DNA of 64,000 nucleotides, taken from the NCBI RefSeq assembly GCF_041647995.1, contig NZ_JARRIB010000003.1, forward strand, positions 341,349-405,348. The letters are read 5' to 3'. This stretch comes from Pyrococcus kukulkanii (GTDB lineage Archaea; Methanobacteriota_B; Thermococci; Thermococcales; Thermococcaceae). A program made the position numbers and the translations under genes. Below the pieces are notes generated by a model. It did no database searches. It saw only the letters and a program-made list of their open reading frames with translations, and was not told where the DNA came from. Below, one piece after another: positions 18,456-28,506 of the stretch (its first letter is position 1; every line of letters begins with the position of its first letter).

Positions 18456-18812
18456 TTTCCTCACTAATAGACACTAACGTGCGAAAGCGTTTAAAGATTT
18501 TGGAATGTATGTTAAACAGCAAATACCAAAACCATGAACAAATTAACCGAGGATCCCACTAGGCTTTTCACCATCTATGAGCTCACTGAGGAAAGCTGTT
18601 TTAAGCCCTCGTGGGATAAAAAGAATAGTACACGTCCCGTCTTTTTATGGTACTATAAAAACATGCCGTTGATATTTTTCTTTTTCAAGCCTCGTCCTTT
18701 AGGCCCTAAATAGGAAGGCAAAGACTTACGAAGCAATTGAAGTTTATGAGAAGAAGAAAGTGGAGTTCATCCCGCTGTGTAAGTGATTGTTGGGTTTAAA
18801 TGTAAAAGGGGA
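18456..18812. other. Intergenic stretch with a weak 59-codon frame
   Basis: A plus-strand frame 18534-18713 begins MNKLTEDPTRLFTIYELTEE but turns into Phe-rich sequence without recognisable features. Just after it, another frame reads KTYEAIEVYEKKKVEF and stops near 18785, like the tail of a lost gene. I regard both as remnants rather than working genes. Confidence 0.35.
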
Positions 18813-19616
18813 TTAGAGGTAGCCCCTATCCTCCTCCTCATGAGTTGGTCTCGGTAGCTGTTGTTCCATCATTGCCCTCTGCATCTCTTCTACCTTTCTC
18901 AATATTTCTTCAGTCTCCTTGGCCCTCTCGTCCAATGCCGTCATGTCTATCTCGAGGTTGAGTATCTTAGCCACAGCGGACAGAACTGCCTTTGCGGCCT
19001 TGGCGTCAACTATGTAGCCCAAGCTCTCCCCCAGGAGGCTTATCCCGAACATTCCCCTCAGCTTCCCTATTCCCAAAAGAAGACCCGCTGCACCGACTAT
19101 TGCTCCTCCCTCATCTACCCTCCATATCACCTCAACGTTGCAGTCCTTGAGCTTCTCCTGATAATAGCCCACGAGATCCGGATGTGTTACAGCCGCTAAA
19201 ACCCTGGGCTCTCCCTGTAGCTCTGGAACCTGGTAACCTCCCATGGTTATTATCTCTCTCGTCCCAAACTCCTGAACGAAGTCGAGCATCTTCCCGACTA
19301 CTTCAAAGTGGCCGTAGCTGTCGGTTGGGGGAACTTGTGTATCCCCAGTTATTATTATCAAATCCCTGTGCTCATCGTCGGGGCTCTTCCAGTAGTAGAA
19401 CTCGTTCTTCATCAGCTCAACTATTGAACCTTTCCTAATCAGCACTTGGTGCATGAAGTGGGGAGAGTAAAGCTCGGCAAACTTCTTCGCCTTTAGCTCC
19501 TGAATCAAGTGTTCGGCTGCAAGCTTTCCAACTAAACCAATCCCAGGAAGGCCCTCTATAAAGATTGGATCGTAAATGTCGGGCCTTTCGTGCACAACAA
19601 TTATCGTTTCCTTCAT
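18813..19616 (-). CDS. PAC2-family protein (proteasome assembly chaperone-like)
   Basis: A 267-residue protein starting with the PAC2 signature IEGLPGIGLVGKLAAEHLI (about residues 18-36) and containing GGYQVPELQGEPRVLAA in the middle; the C-terminus is a charged helix. Archaeal relatives are ATP-independent chaperones linked to proteasome assembly. The start codon overlaps the stop of nop10 (ATGA), so it is translated with nop10 and the aIF2-alpha gene, the standard archaeal arrangement. Confidence 0.85.
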   Translation of the reverse strand: MKETIIVVHERPDIYDPIFIEGLPGIGLVGKLAAEHLIQELKAKKFAELYSPHFMHQVLIRKGSIVELMKNEFYYWKSPDDEHRDLIIITGDTQVPPTDSYGHFEVVGKMLDFVQEFGTREIITMGGYQVPELQGEPRVLAAVTHPDLVGYYQEKLKDCNVEVIWRVDEGGAIVGAAGLLLGIGKLRGMFGISLLGESLGYIVDAKAAKAVLSAVAKILNLEIDMTALDERAKETEEILRKVEEMQRAMMEQQLPRPTHEEEDRGYL

Positions 19617-19795
19617 TTTTCCTTCCTCCCTATCCCGAGGAGCTCCCTCTTGAGCCTCCTCCTGTACTCACCATACGGATCTTCAGGTGAGAACCTTGGT
19701 GGATGTGCTACTTTAGTCTTTTCCCCGCAGACTGGGCATATCTCCTTAAGGGTGTACCTCCCGCACTTGGGGCACTTCCTGATCCTGAACCTCAT
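19613..19795 (-). CDS. nop10: Ribosome biogenesis protein Nop10
   Basis: A 60-residue protein with the zinc-ribbon pairs CPKCGRYTL and CPVCG followed by AHPPRFSPEDPYGEYRR, which is diagnostic of archaeal Nop10. Nop10 is the small subunit of the H/ACA pseudouridylation RNP with Cbf5, Gar1 and L7Ae. The ATG at 19795 is chosen because the mature family begins MRFRIRKCP; an in-frame ATG at 19804 would overlap the aIF2-alpha stop. Confidence 0.95.
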   Translation of the reverse strand: MRFRIRKCPKCGRYTLKEICPVCGEKTKVAHPPRFSPEDPYGEYRRRLKRELLGIGRKEK

Positions 19796-19800
19796 TCCCA

Positions 19801-20628
19801 TCACTTCTTCCTCTTCTTGACCTTCCTGATCCTCTTCTCCTTCCTTAACAGCGTGGCCTCTCCTCCGGCCTGCTTTATAACCCTAAGTATCTCCTCGGCT
19901 ATGTCCTCAAGGACTTCTTCAGCCTTGTAGTAGTCCGGAGCAGTGATGTCTATTCTGTACCTCGGAGCTCCCTGGTAGGTGAACTTAACCTCTATGTCCT
20001 TCTCCTTGTTCGCCCTGTCCCTGGCCCTAATTAGTGCCTCCTTTATTATCTCAATTCCGTTGGGCTTTGGAACGGTGATCTCGAACTCGGCATCTATCGT
20101 TACCGTTGGAACCTCAACGTAGTTGTCTATTATCTCCTTGAGAACTGGCAGCCACTCGTCGGGAACGTAGCCCTTCAAAACATCTATTCCTTCCTTGGCT
20201 GCATCCTCAAATGCGGCGTAAACCTCGCCCCACTCCTCCTCTAGGGGAACCCATACTTCCTTCCAAGCAGTCTCAAAGTCCTTTCCGAGCTTTTCCGCCG
20301 CCATCTTTAACAGGTTCTCGGCCTTCTGGGCCCTCTTGTACTCTTGGAGCTTGGCCTTCCTCTGCTGCTGGGTGACCCTCCTCAGGCTTAAGTCTATGTG
20401 CCCCTTCCTTGGATCTACCCTGATTACTTTAGCAACTACCTTCTGGCCCTCTCTTAAGTAGTCCCTAATGTTCTTCACCCATGTTGAGGCCACTTCACTT
20501 ATGTGCATGAAACCCTCCTTGCCGGGATACTCGTCAAGCTCGAGGAATGCGCCATAATTGTGAACCCTCTTAACCGTTGCAACGACGAACTCTCCCTCTT
20601 CGGGGTATTCCCTTGCTCTCCTCGGCAT
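19801..20628 (-). CDS. eif2a: Translation initiation factor aIF2, alpha subunit
   Basis: A 275-residue protein. Residues 10-85 form an S1 RNA-binding domain (GEFVVATVKRVHNYGAFLEL, then GFMHISEVA). A helical middle domain and a C-terminal alpha/beta domain that contacts the gamma subunit follow. The length matches archaeal aIF2-alpha. It is the first gene of the aIF2-alpha/nop10/PAC2 operon, preceded by GGAGGGTG and a TATA element shared with the divergent pus10 gene. It takes part in delivering initiator tRNA to the ribosome. Confidence 0.95.
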   Translation of the reverse strand: MPRRAREYPEEGEFVVATVKRVHNYGAFLELDEYPGKEGFMHISEVASTWVKNIRDYLREGQKVVAKVIRVDPRKGHIDLSLRRVTQQQRKAKLQEYKRAQKAENLLKMAAEKLGKDFETAWKEVWVPLEEEWGEVYAAFEDAAKEGIDVLKGYVPDEWLPVLKEIIDNYVEVPTVTIDAEFEITVPKPNGIEIIKEALIRARDRANKEKDIEVKFTYQGAPRYRIDITAPDYYKAEEVLEDIAEEILRVIKQAGGEATLLRKEKRIRKVKKRKK

Positions 20629-20659
20629 AGTTTCACCCTCCAGAATTGGCTTTCGTGGA

Positions 20660-20682
20660 CACCCTTTTAAATTTGCCTACCG
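20660..20682. promoter_or_regulatory. Short divergent promoter shared by aIF2-alpha and pus10
   Basis: Only 65 bases separate the two divergent start codons. The symmetric core TTTTAAATTT (near 20668-20677) can serve as TATA element in both directions. It lies about 25 bases before the pus10 ATG, giving a leaderless mRNA, and about 45 bases before the aIF2-alpha ATG, which has its own ribosome site. Confidence 0.5.
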
Positions 20683-20693
20683 AGATTTGAGCG

Positions 20694-21866
20694 ATGATAC
20701 TCGAGAAGGCCAAGGAAGTCCTCGAGAAGTACAGGCTGTGTAACCACTGCCTGGGAAGGCTATTTGCCAAACTGGGCAAGGGAAGCAACGAGGAGAGGGG
20801 TAGAGCCATAAGATTAGTGCTGGAGATGGAAAGTGGATTAAGCTTCGAAGAGCCCGAGGAGTGCGACCTCTGCGAGGGAGTTTTTAAGAAGATTCCCAAG
20901 CTCGTCGATCTCTGCATTGAGGCAGTTAAAGATTATGAGTTCGAAACCTTCAGGGTAGGCTCAAGGTTCCCCCAGGAAATTATAGAGAGGGAGAAGGGGA
21001 TATGGGAGATGCTTGGAATAGAAACGGGAGAGCCGATAAACAGGGAGTTTAACAGGGAGTTAGGCAAGGCATTTGCGGTAAAGACTGGAAAGAAGCCCTC
21101 AGTTAATCCCGATGTGGTTATAATAGTCGAGCCGTTCTCCGAAAAGGTTGAGCTGCAGGTGAATCCAGTTTACGTTGCTGGCAGGTACAGAAAGCTCGTT
21201 AGGGGAATTCCCCAAACACCGGCCCCAGGGTTCGGGGAGAGCGTTGCGACGATAATATGCAGGGCATTTAGGAAGTACTTCAACGGAAAGTGCGTGTTTA
21301 AAGGGGCCGGGAGGGAAGATGTAGATGTCAGAATGCTTGGCAGGGGAAGGCCTTTTGTCGTTGAGATCAAGAGGCCCAGGAAGAGGAAGGTAAACTTGGA
21401 GGATGTTGAGAGAGAGATAAACTCTTCCGGGAAAGTCGAGGTGCTCGATTTAAGGTTCATAACCCCTGGAGAGGCCGAAGAAATACTTACGAGGAGGCAC
21501 AGAAAGCTCTACGAAGCTTTGGTTTATGTAAAGGATGGGATAAGTAGGGAGGAGGTTGAAAAAGTAGTAAGAGAGCTGAGGGGCACGGAAATAAGACAGA
21601 GAACTCCAAGAAGAGTGTTAAATAGCAGGGCAGACCTTGTGAGGATTAGAAAGGTCTACAGGGCTGAGGGCGAGCTGATCGATGATAAGCATTTCAAATT
21701 AAGGCTACTCACGGATGGAGGCCTCTACATAAAGGAACTGATTTCTGGTGATAAAGGAAGGACTAGACCTTCGGTATCTGAGATCCTGGGGAAGGAAGCT
21801 TGGTGTGAGCTTTTAGATGTTTTAGAAGTTCTGGAGGATGATGCAGATGCTGAGGGAGATTGTTAA
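20694..21866 (+). CDS. pus10: tRNA pseudouridine synthase Pus10
   Basis: A 390-residue protein. The N-terminal zinc-binding cysteines (CNHC at residues 16-19 and CDLC near 59-62) and the catalytic-loop motif [18 protein letters not shown], with its central aspartate, identify Pus10, which makes pseudouridine 54 (and in some archaea 55) in tRNAs. The leaderless start at 20694 fits the TATA position. The downstream UbiD-family gene starts inside its last codons. Confidence 0.93.
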   Translation: MILEKAKEVLEKYRLCNHCLGRLFAKLGKGSNEERGRAIRLVLEMESGLSFEEPEECDLCEGVFKKIPKLVDLCIEAVKDYEFETFRVGSRFPQEIIEREKGIWEMLGIETGEPINREFNRELGKAFAVKTGKKPSVNPDVVIIVEPFSEKVELQVNPVYVAGRYRKLVRGIPQTPAPGFGESVATIICRAFRKYFNGKCVFKGAGREDVDVRMLGRGRPFVVEIKRPRKRKVNLEDVEREINSSGKVEVLDLRFITPGEAEEILTRRHRKLYEALVYVKDGISREEVEKVVRELRGTEIRQRTPRRVLNSRADLVRIRKVYRAEGELIDDKHFKLRLLTDGGLYIKELISGDKGRTRPSVSEILGKEAWCELLDVLEVLEDDADAEGDC

Positions 21867-23106
21867 GAAGTTTGATGATCTTGTCGTCGTTAATAGACCC
21901 GTGAGGAAGGAGCTTGAGATAACAAAGTACCTCCTCGAGTACAAGGATAGTCCAGTTCTCTTCAAGGATGTTGAGGGCTGGGAGGTCGTTGGAAACGTCT
22001 GGTCCAAGAGGGAGAGGATAGCCAAGTTCCTGAACACTGACAATAAGGGATTGCTTAAGCTACTAGCTAAGGCTATGGAGGAGCCTAAGGATTACGTAGT
22101 TGTCGATAAAGCTGATTTTTTGAAGAACAAAAGTGAGGTTAATCTGCTTGAACTTCCAGTCCCAAAGTTCTACCCCAGGGACGGAGGGAGGTACTTCACC
22201 TCAGCAATGGTCATAGCTAGGAGCGGAGACTTCGTTAACGTTTCCTTCCACAGGATGATGGTTCTTGACGAGACAAGGGCGGCAATAAGGCTAGTCCCAA
22301 GGCACCTCTACGCTATGTGGAAGGATGCGGTGGAGATGGGAGAGGAGCTTGATGTAAGAATAATCGTTGGAAATCCCATTCATCTGTTGCTGGCAGGAGC
22401 AACGAGCGTTGCCTATGGTATTAGCGAGCTCAAGATTGCCTCCGCGATAAGCCTTCAGGCCTTTGGAAGGCCCGTGGAAGTTGTCGAGCTTGATGGAATT
22501 CCCGTTCCCGTCGAGAGCGAGTTCGTCTTTAAGGCCAAGATCACAGATGAGCTGGTTGATGAAGGTCCCTTTGTTGATATAACCGGAACCTACGACATAG
22601 TCAGGAAGCAGCCCGTGGTCGTCTTCGAGAGGATGTACCACGTTGATGATCCCGTGTTTCACGCTCTTTTACCGGGCGGCTACGAGCACTACATGCTCAT
22701 GGGCCTTCCAAAGGAGCCCCAAATATACTCGGCTGTTAAAAGGGTTGTTCCAAAGGTTCATGGGGTTAGGCTCACAGAGGGAGGATGCATGTGGCTCCAC
22801 GCCGTAGTCTCGATCACGAAGCAACATGAAGGGGACGGAAAGAACGCGATACTCGCGGCCTTTACGGGCCACCCGAGCCTGAAGAGGGTGGTGGTAGTTG
22901 ATGAGGACGTTAATATTTACGACGACAGGGAGATTGAGTGGGCCATAGCAACAAGATTCCAGCCCGACAGGGATCTCGTTGTAATTCCAAACGCGAGAGG
23001 ATCTTCACTCGATCCCTCCGGCAAAGATGGATTAACTGCCAAGTGGGGAATAGATGCTACAAAGCCCCTTGATAGAAAGGAGGAGTTTGAGAGAGCTAAA
23101 CTATAA
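21847..23106 (+). CDS. UbiD-family decarboxylase
   Basis: A protein of about 419 residues of the prenylated-FMN-dependent UbiD family. [20 protein letters not shown] and [20 protein letters not shown] are conserved blocks of the family. The ATG at 21847 is preferred over 21838 and 21841 because GGAGG (21833-21837) then sits nine bases upstream. It overlaps pus10 by 20 bases, so both are in one transcript. Substrate unknown; some archaeal relatives take part in the modified mevalonate pathway, which I mention only as a possibility. A UbiX partner is not in the window. Confidence 0.85.
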   Translation: MLREIVKKFDDLVVVNRPVRKELEITKYLLEYKDSPVLFKDVEGWEVVGNVWSKRERIAKFLNTDNKGLLKLLAKAMEEPKDYVVVDKADFLKNKSEVNLLELPVPKFYPRDGGRYFTSAMVIARSGDFVNVSFHRMMVLDETRAAIRLVPRHLYAMWKDAVEMGEELDVRIIVGNPIHLLLAGATSVAYGISELKIASAISLQAFGRPVEVVELDGIPVPVESEFVFKAKITDELVDEGPFVDITGTYDIVRKQPVVVFERMYHVDDPVFHALLPGGYEHYMLMGLPKEPQIYSAVKRVVPKVHGVRLTEGGCMWLHAVVSITKQHEGDGKNAILAAFTGHPSLKRVVVVDEDVNIYDDREIEWAIATRFQPDRDLVVIPNARGSSLDPSGKDGLTAKWGIDATKPLDRKEEFERAKL

Positions 23107-23179
23107 TCAGCCTGGGCGTCCCTCATCACACCTCAGCTTTCCAACTACTCATCATCAATACTCCCTTAATATGCGGGAT

Positions 23180-24508
23180 TTAAAAATCCTCAAGATCCCA
23201 AGCAAGCTCGAGCTTTTCTTTTCCTTTTATTTTCCTCGCGATGATTCCGAAGTGCTTTTCATATTTAATTCCCGTAAGCTCGCTCTTTCTTTTGAGATCC
23301 ATAATTATATCCTCCACCTCTCTCAGGTTCAGATCCCTCCACTTGACCTCAACGAAGAGGGCCTTCCCCTCCTTATCGTTTAAAGCTATTAGATCTATCT
23401 CTTCCCCCTTATGCCACCACTTTCCAATCCTCGTGAATTTAAAGGGCAACTTCCCCTGTTTATTTATCCTTAGGAGGAACTGTCTCGCTACTTTCTCGAA
23501 AACTTGGCCCAAGTAGCTATCATAGCTTTCCTTGATTTCCTCAGCACTAAAAGTCCCCTCCTCTATTCTAGACAGGTTCGGCTCTATGAACCTGAACCAG
23601 AACGCGAGGAAGTTGTCGGCCAGATAATACCTGCCCTTCTTTGAGGTCGACCTTTCCGTTACCGGAACTTCCCTCTTAACGAGATCCGTCTCGATGAGAT
23701 TCCTTAAATACGGTGTTATATCTGAATGCTTCAGGCCAGAAAAGTCCTTTATCTCTTTGAGAGTTGTTTTCCCAAAGGCTATTGCCTCGAGGATTCTCCT
23801 GTACTTTGTTGGTTCCGAGAACTCGTATTTAAGGAGGAAATCAACTTCATCTCTAAAAAAGGTTAGGGGACTTTTTATCTCTTCATCGAGCCACTCCCAG
23901 AAGGGCAGTTTGACCTGGGCTATATAGTACGGAATTCCATCAGTCAGTCCGTACACTTCGACGAGCTCTCTAGTGTCCGCTTCCGGGAAGAAGTCTCGAA
24001 GGGAGAAAAAGCTTAGGGGCCTTAGCCTCAGCGATGCAGTTCTTCTCCCATAGAGGGGGCTTTTATAGCTCAGCACTTTCTCTTTGATCATGCTCACTGA
24101 GGAGCCTAGAAGAACAAGCTTCGTCTTGGAATTTTGAAGCTCTAGATCAATCACCCTCTGAAATATCGAGATTATTCCAGGATTTTCTTTTATTAGGTTT
24201 GGAAATTCATCTATCACTACAACCTTGTCTTTAAGGGCATGAAGAAGCGCCTCCCAGTCTTCTTTGACGTACTTAATGTGGGGAAACACTTTCTCTGCCG
24301 TTGCCTTGAAGTGCCTTAGATTGCCACCTTCGGTTGCTAGGTAATAGACGTGAGGCGTACCTTTTATAGCCTCGAGTATCAGTCTTGTCTTGCCAACTCT
24401 TCTCCGCCCGTAAATTATTATGAGCTCAAATCTCTCGCTATTTAGCCTCTCCCTCAAGGCCTTCAGCTCTTCCTCCCTATCAACAAATTTGATAATCATG
24501 ATTATCAT
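23180..24508 (-). CDS. Archaeal AAA ATPase with C-terminal nuclease-like (DUF234) domain
   Basis: A 442-residue protein. The Walker A motif is YGRRRVGKTRLI and Walker B VVVIDEFPNLI, followed by a winged-helix region (LKEIKDFSGLKHSDITPYLR) and a C-terminal EEIDLIAL...ALFVEVKW, the spacing of PD-(D/E)XK nucleases. This is the layout of archaeal ATPases of the PF01637/DUF234 group, found in many copies in Pyrococcus and often linked with mobile DNA. Its role is unknown. Two relatives in this window (27373 and 29141) are broken. The start codon lies in an 18-bp perfect palindrome. Confidence 0.8.
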   Translation of the reverse strand: MIIMIIKFVDREEELKALRERLNSERFELIIIYGRRRVGKTRLILEAIKGTPHVYYLATEGGNLRHFKATAEKVFPHIKYVKEDWEALLHALKDKVVVIDEFPNLIKENPGIISIFQRVIDLELQNSKTKLVLLGSSVSMIKEKVLSYKSPLYGRRTASLRLRPLSFFSLRDFFPEADTRELVEVYGLTDGIPYYIAQVKLPFWEWLDEEIKSPLTFFRDEVDFLLKYEFSEPTKYRRILEAIAFGKTTLKEIKDFSGLKHSDITPYLRNLIETDLVKREVPVTERSTSKKGRYYLADNFLAFWFRFIEPNLSRIEEGTFSAEEIKESYDSYLGQVFEKVARQFLLRINKQGKLPFKFTRIGKWWHKGEEIDLIALNDKEGKALFVEVKWRDLNLREVEDIIMDLKRKSELTGIKYEKHFGIIARKIKGKEKLELAWDLEDF

Positions 24509-24533
24509 AATTCAAATTATCATTTATATACCT
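24490..24533 (-). promoter_or_regulatory. Promoter and 18-bp palindrome over the ATPase start codon
   Basis: TGATAATCATGATTATCA (24490-24507) is a perfect palindrome that includes the start codons of the ATPase gene. A TATATAAA element lies about 20 bases upstream, within the end of the DUF371 gene. The position suits an operator or autoregulatory site. Confidence 0.45.
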
Positions 24534-24949
24534 TCCTCCTCGACGATGATCTCAATTACTGCCTCGGTGTTTGGGTTCTTTAGCCTCTCAATGAGCTTTC
24601 TGTCTATGTCCTTTGCAGCCTTATTCGCTTTTATCGCGAGCGTCCTCCCGTCTACGTAGTTGCTCTTTCTGATCACCATTGAAACTTCGCTTTCAAGAGT
24701 TAGCCTTGGATCTCCCTGGGCTATAACCTCATCCACCAGCTCACCAACCCTTATCCTTATCTTGATTTTCTTCCCCTGCCTTATCGCCTCCTTTATCTTG
24801 GGATTAAGATCTGCCAACGCCTTATCGGCTGAGATGCATATTATGCAGTCTCCCCTCGGCGTTAGATAGTTCTCCTTCGTTACCTCAAGGGTAGAGCGGT
24901 GAGTTGCCTTTACGTTTGGGTGCCCCCTGCACCTTATTACCTCTCTCAT
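24524..24949 (-). CDS. DUF371-family protein
   Basis: A 141-residue protein from the ATG at 24949 (MREVIRCRGHPNVKATHRST), which is the usual DUF371 start; a longer frame reaches 25012 but adds a non-conserved stretch. HPNVKATHRSTLE and CIICISADKAL are the conserved blocks. The family is archaeal and of unknown function. The gene lies between a lipoprotein-like gene and the ATPase on the same strand. Confidence 0.8.
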   Translation of the reverse strand: MREVIRCRGHPNVKATHRSTLEVTKENYLTPRGDCIICISADKALADLNPKIKEAIRQGKKIKIRIRVGELVDEVIAQGDPRLTLESEVSMVIRKSNYVDGRTLAIKANKAAKDIDRKLIERLKNPNTEAVIEIIVEEEGI

Positions 24950-24981
24950 CACGGGAAAGTTTGGGAGAAGAATAAAAAGGT

Positions 24982-25878
24982 TCACCAAAGTTCCTTGGCA
25001 ACGTCGAACCACTTATCATCATCACCGTAGAGTATGGCTATCCTATACCCGCTCGGGAAGCCAGCCAGCTCTATGTAGACCATTTTGTTGCCCCAGGATA
25101 GAAGGGTGAAGTTCACCAAGTGGCCCGCGGGATTCCTCCCGAAATCCGAGGGTAGTGTAATATCTTCAACCTTCCACCCGCTTTCCTTAAATGCCTTTAC
25201 AAGCTTGCTGTAAACTTCCTGGGCTTCACGGGGCCTGTACACAAAGAGTGCAACGCTCACGTTCTTGTAAGCTCCCTCCAGGCTGTCCATGTAGCCCAAA
25301 AGTTTAAGGCCTTTTTCGGCGAGCCAGGACTTCTCCTCAAGCTTTCTCTCACTCCATTCCGAACCAAGTGGGGTAAAGAAGTGTAGTATCTTCCAAGGGG
25401 AAGGCCCAACTATTGCAGTGTAGAATTCTATAGCCTCCAGCTCCCACCTCGGCCCCTTGGCAACGAAGAGGGAATATCCCATGTCAATGAACTGAACAAA
25501 AACCAAGTACTCTCCATCCGGCCCCTCGTAAATCATTCCCTTCTCCCTTGTCAGCTTTAGCTTTTTAATGGCGTTATTCATTGCACTTGTTGCGCTCGAG
25601 GCGTTTGGATATGCAAACACTGCTACAACCGTGTTGTTCGCTTTAATGCTCAGGACAGGCTTCCCGAGATCTGGGAAGGGATTGTCAATCTCTTCTACCG
25701 CGAAAGCTTCGCTGAGCTGCCTGTAGTAGTGTTTTCCTATTGAGTCTGGAGAAAAGTTGAGCTTTGAGGGAGCTATTGTTGCATGGGGAAACTCCGGGTG
25801 AGAAGGCTTGGTGTAGTAAGCCAGTTTAACTACAACTATAGTGCAAACCAACATAACAACGATAAAACTTTTTCTCAT
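24982..25878 (-). CDS. Secreted or membrane-anchored protein of unknown function
   Basis: A 298-residue protein with an N-terminal signal anchor (MRKSFIVVMLVCTIVVVKLAY) and an otherwise soluble, extracytoplasmic body. No family recognised. It is followed closely by DUF371 on the same strand. The ATG lies after a TATATA promoter near 25910. Confidence 0.6.
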   Translation of the reverse strand: MRKSFIVVMLVCTIVVVKLAYYTKPSHPEFPHATIAPSKLNFSPDSIGKHYYRQLSEAFAVEEIDNPFPDLGKPVLSIKANNTVVAVFAYPNASSATSAMNNAIKKLKLTREKGMIYEGPDGEYLVFVQFIDMGYSLFVAKGPRWELEAIEFYTAIVGPSPWKILHFFTPLGSEWSERKLEEKSWLAEKGLKLLGYMDSLEGAYKNVSVALFVYRPREAQEVYSKLVKAFKESGWKVEDITLPSDFGRNPAGHLVNFTLLSWGNKMVYIELAGFPSGYRIAILYGDDDKWFDVAKELW

Positions 25879-25919
25879 TAATCAGCACCAAAAGTAAGTA
25901 GGAAGAGGGTATATATAGA

Positions 25920-26258
25920 TTACCACTTAATCCTGAACTCCCTTCTCGTCCTCGCTTCTATCTGGGCTAAGATTTTTTTGAGCTTTGCATCATCTATCCT
26001 CTCTGTAATCTGGCCCGCCTGGTAGAGCTGAACAAGAATCAACTCTACCTGCCTAGCGAGCTCCGGCCTTACAAGCTTAACCCTTGCAAGCCTTTCCCTA
26101 GCTTCTGGAGTCAGGATTTTCCTAAGGATGGCCTGTATCTGGGCCTCGATTAAAGCTTGCTGTTTTATTTCCTCTTCTTGGGCCTTTTGCTGCTCCAAAT
26201 ATTTTTTCTGTAACTCCATGAGCTTTCTTCTCCTAATTTCCTCAATGTCTTCTGCCAT
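25920..26258 (-). CDS. DNA-binding protein of the PDCD5 family
   Basis: A 112-residue, highly charged helical protein (MAEDIEEIRRRKLMELQKKY, later LTPEARERLARVKLVRPELA) that matches archaeal PDCD5/TFAR19 homologues in length and in the conserved central helix bundle. The family binds DNA in archaea; the cellular role is not settled. Confidence 0.92.
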   Translation of the reverse strand: MAEDIEEIRRRKLMELQKKYLEQQKAQEEEIKQQALIEAQIQAILRKILTPEARERLARVKLVRPELARQVELILVQLYQAGQITERIDDAKLKKILAQIEARTRREFRIKW

Positions 26259-26351
26259 TCTCTCTCACCTATGGGTGGTAGGAGGGACACTTAAAAAACG
26301 TTTTTGGTTTGCCGAAAAGTCATGAGCCAATAACCAACGATGAACTATTAG

Positions 26352-26645
26352 CTATTCAGACACCAGTGCTCTCAAGATTCTGAGGAACTCCCTAGTTTTT
26401 GTAATACCATCGTCAGTTGCCTCCACAATTGTCCTGGGCCTGTCAGCAAAGACTTTGTATATCTTCACGTAGCCTTCCTTTTCGAGTATCTTAAGGTGAA
26501 AATCCAGATTTCCTGGGGTTACCTCCAGAACCTTGAGGAGGTCTTTGAAGAGGGCCTTCCTTCGTGGGAGGAGGAAGACCATAACCCCTAACCTCACAGG
26601 GTTTCCAAGGGCATGATTTTTCACGAGCTTCTTAAGTTCCTCCAT
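26352..26645 (-). CDS. Winged-helix transcriptional regulator
   Basis: A 97-residue protein with an ArsR/MarR-like winged helix: FKDLLKVLEVTPGNLDFHLKILEKEGYVKI is the recognition region, with the wing around YKVFADRPRTIVEATDDG. It is coupled to the upstream membrane protein gene: its ATG overlaps that stop codon. Such regulator/membrane-protein pairs often act together in archaea, but the signal is unknown. Confidence 0.85.
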   Translation of the reverse strand: MEELKKLVKNHALGNPVRLGVMVFLLPRRKALFKDLLKVLEVTPGNLDFHLKILEKEGYVKIYKVFADRPRTIVEATDDGITKTREFLRILRALVSE

Positions 26646-27157
26646 CAGATCACCCTGAAGACCCTGTAAAGGTTGACGAGCGCTGTCAGTGAGTACGTTA
26701 TGATTACCAGAGAGTCAACAAAGGGCCACTCTGGCCTCAGGAATGTCATGAGAGTTAGCACTGGGATTAAGAATGAGTAGTCCCTAAAAGATATGAACAT
26801 TCCCATATGCCCCAGGGATATCATAAATGCCAGTCCCTGGGGTCCCGGGAAAAGAAGTCCCCAGGAAGCTCCTCCCAGGATCCATGCAATTATCCAAACA
26901 TAGTCAAGTTTTGAGCTTGAAGATTGTTCTCCCTTCATGTACCTATTGTAGACGTGTGTTGTCAAGAGTATTATTCCGAATATTGAAATAATCCAGTATA
27001 CACCCAGCCACTGGAAGTGCAGGTAATCCAATAGCAGATAACCCCCCATCACGAGGAGCCAAGCTGAATATATGAGTGCGGTGTACACGTGGTAGCTCGC
27101 TATGAGCTTCTTCTCCACCCTCTCAAGGACATTCTTAAGCTCCCTAACCTCCTCCAT
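26645..27157 (-). CDS. Membrane protein of unknown function
   Basis: A 170-residue protein with a charged helical N-terminus (EEVRELKNVLERVEKKL) and four or five hydrophobic segments. It shares an operon with the winged-helix gene downstream. The start at 27157 follows GGTGGGATC, and a TATA box (GTATAAATAC) lies near 27190. Confidence 0.7.
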   Translation of the reverse strand: MEEVRELKNVLERVEKKLIASYHVYTALIYSAWLLVMGGYLLLDYLHFQWLGVYWIISIFGIILLTTHVYNRYMKGEQSSSSKLDYVWIIAWILGGASWGLLFPGPQGLAFMISLGHMGMFISFRDYSFLIPVLTLMTFLRPEWPFVDSLVIITYSLTALVNLYRVFRVI

Positions 27158-27372
27158 GATCCCACCATAAGAATATGGGAGAGGAAGTATTTATACCGGG
27201 GAGTTATTCTAGTCTACAGAACTAACATTTTCATTGATATCCGGCATAGCGAGGTTCCACACAGATCCAAGCACGTTTAGATGGTGCTAGCTGAGTACGG
27301 AATACGTGCTGGATGTCTTAAGGATCCTTACAAATATTTCTGCCCACAGTGGTCGTTAGATTGCCTCGAGGT

Positions 27373-28377
27373 TCATCTAAGCTCCCCAGGGGAACTAAGA
27401 AGGAATTTCCACAAGGGCTTCACTTCTATCTCTTTGCCTTCCCTGCTTCCATCAACAACGTAAATCTTAGGCAGGCTCTTCTCAACTTTCTTTAAGCTGT
27501 ACGAGAACCTCTTCAGCGGAAATATTACGTATGCATCGCTGAAGTATTTAAGGTAGTTGTGGAGGGTGTTCTTACTGACCTCTATTCTGAGGGTCTTCAT
27601 GTAGTTCGCACTCCTGTTTATGGAAAACTCCTTGGAAAAGGAGGTTATCAGGAGCTTAAGAAACAATCGAACAGCCTTAAGGTTCTTTATTAAGTGTCTT
27701 TCAACAACATCACGGTAAAGCATGACATCCACGTACTCCTCCAAGGTCTTTCTTTTGAGGTACTCATCATCCATGAGGGCTATTTCTGGAAAACCCCAAA
27801 TTCAAGATACTCCCTTAGAAAAGCTTTTATCCTCGCTTCCTTTTTAGTTGAGATGTACTTTTCAACCTTCAAGCCCTTAGCTTCCAGAAATTCTCGAAAA
27901 CTGAAGGGAAAGAGTTCAAAAGTCAATGTTCTGCCCCTCAAGCTTGAGGCAATCTCCTTGCTTAAAAGTTTTGAAGAGGGCCCGTCAAGAAGACAAAGAA
28001 CCCTTCCCGCTCAACTGCTCTTTTAGCGAAAAGCTCCCAGTTCTTGACTTCTTGAATTTCATCGAGGAACAGATATTTTTCATCGGCATCAGGATAGAGT
28101 TCATAAAACACCTTTATAACTGCCCCCAGGTCTTCCAAGGATGGAGGATAAAGCCTGTCATCGTCCAGAGGCAGAAAAAGAGTCGCTTTTCCTTCATCCC
28201 TAAGTTTCGTAAAGAGGGAGAACAAGTAGAATGTTTTCCAGCCCTCCTAGGCCCAATTATTGTGATTGCCTTTCTAACGGGTAATCTAGTGGGGGCTTGG
28301 AGTTTCCTCTTAACGCCTTTAATTTGGATCTCAAGAAAGTCCTTAGCGATCTGCCCAATGGTATCCTCGCGACTCAT
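27373..28377 (-). pseudogene. Broken AAA ATPase with DUF4143 C-terminus
   Basis: Three reverse frames reconstruct one gene. The first starts at about 28377 (MSREDTIGQIAKDFLEIQ) and reaches the Walker A sequence IIGPRRAGK, where it shifts frame. The second carries YLFLDEIQEVKNWE and VFLTGP. The third holds a typical DUF4143 middle (INRSANYMKTLRIEVSKNTL, LPKIYVVDGS) and jumps directly to a terminal GKEIEVKPLWKFLL. The part normally between YVVD and the end, including the EvDF nuclease-like block, is deleted. So there are at least two frameshifts plus an internal deletion. Confidence 0.75.
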
Positions 28378-28506
28378 GTTAAGTATGTAGGTAAAAATTC
28401 TCAAAAAAGTTTCCCTCTATGAAGGGAAAGTTTGGTGGATCTAGTTTGACACTGTGAGAAACTCTTATAAACTATGTCCGACAAATGGGGATAATAGGTG
28501 GATAAA

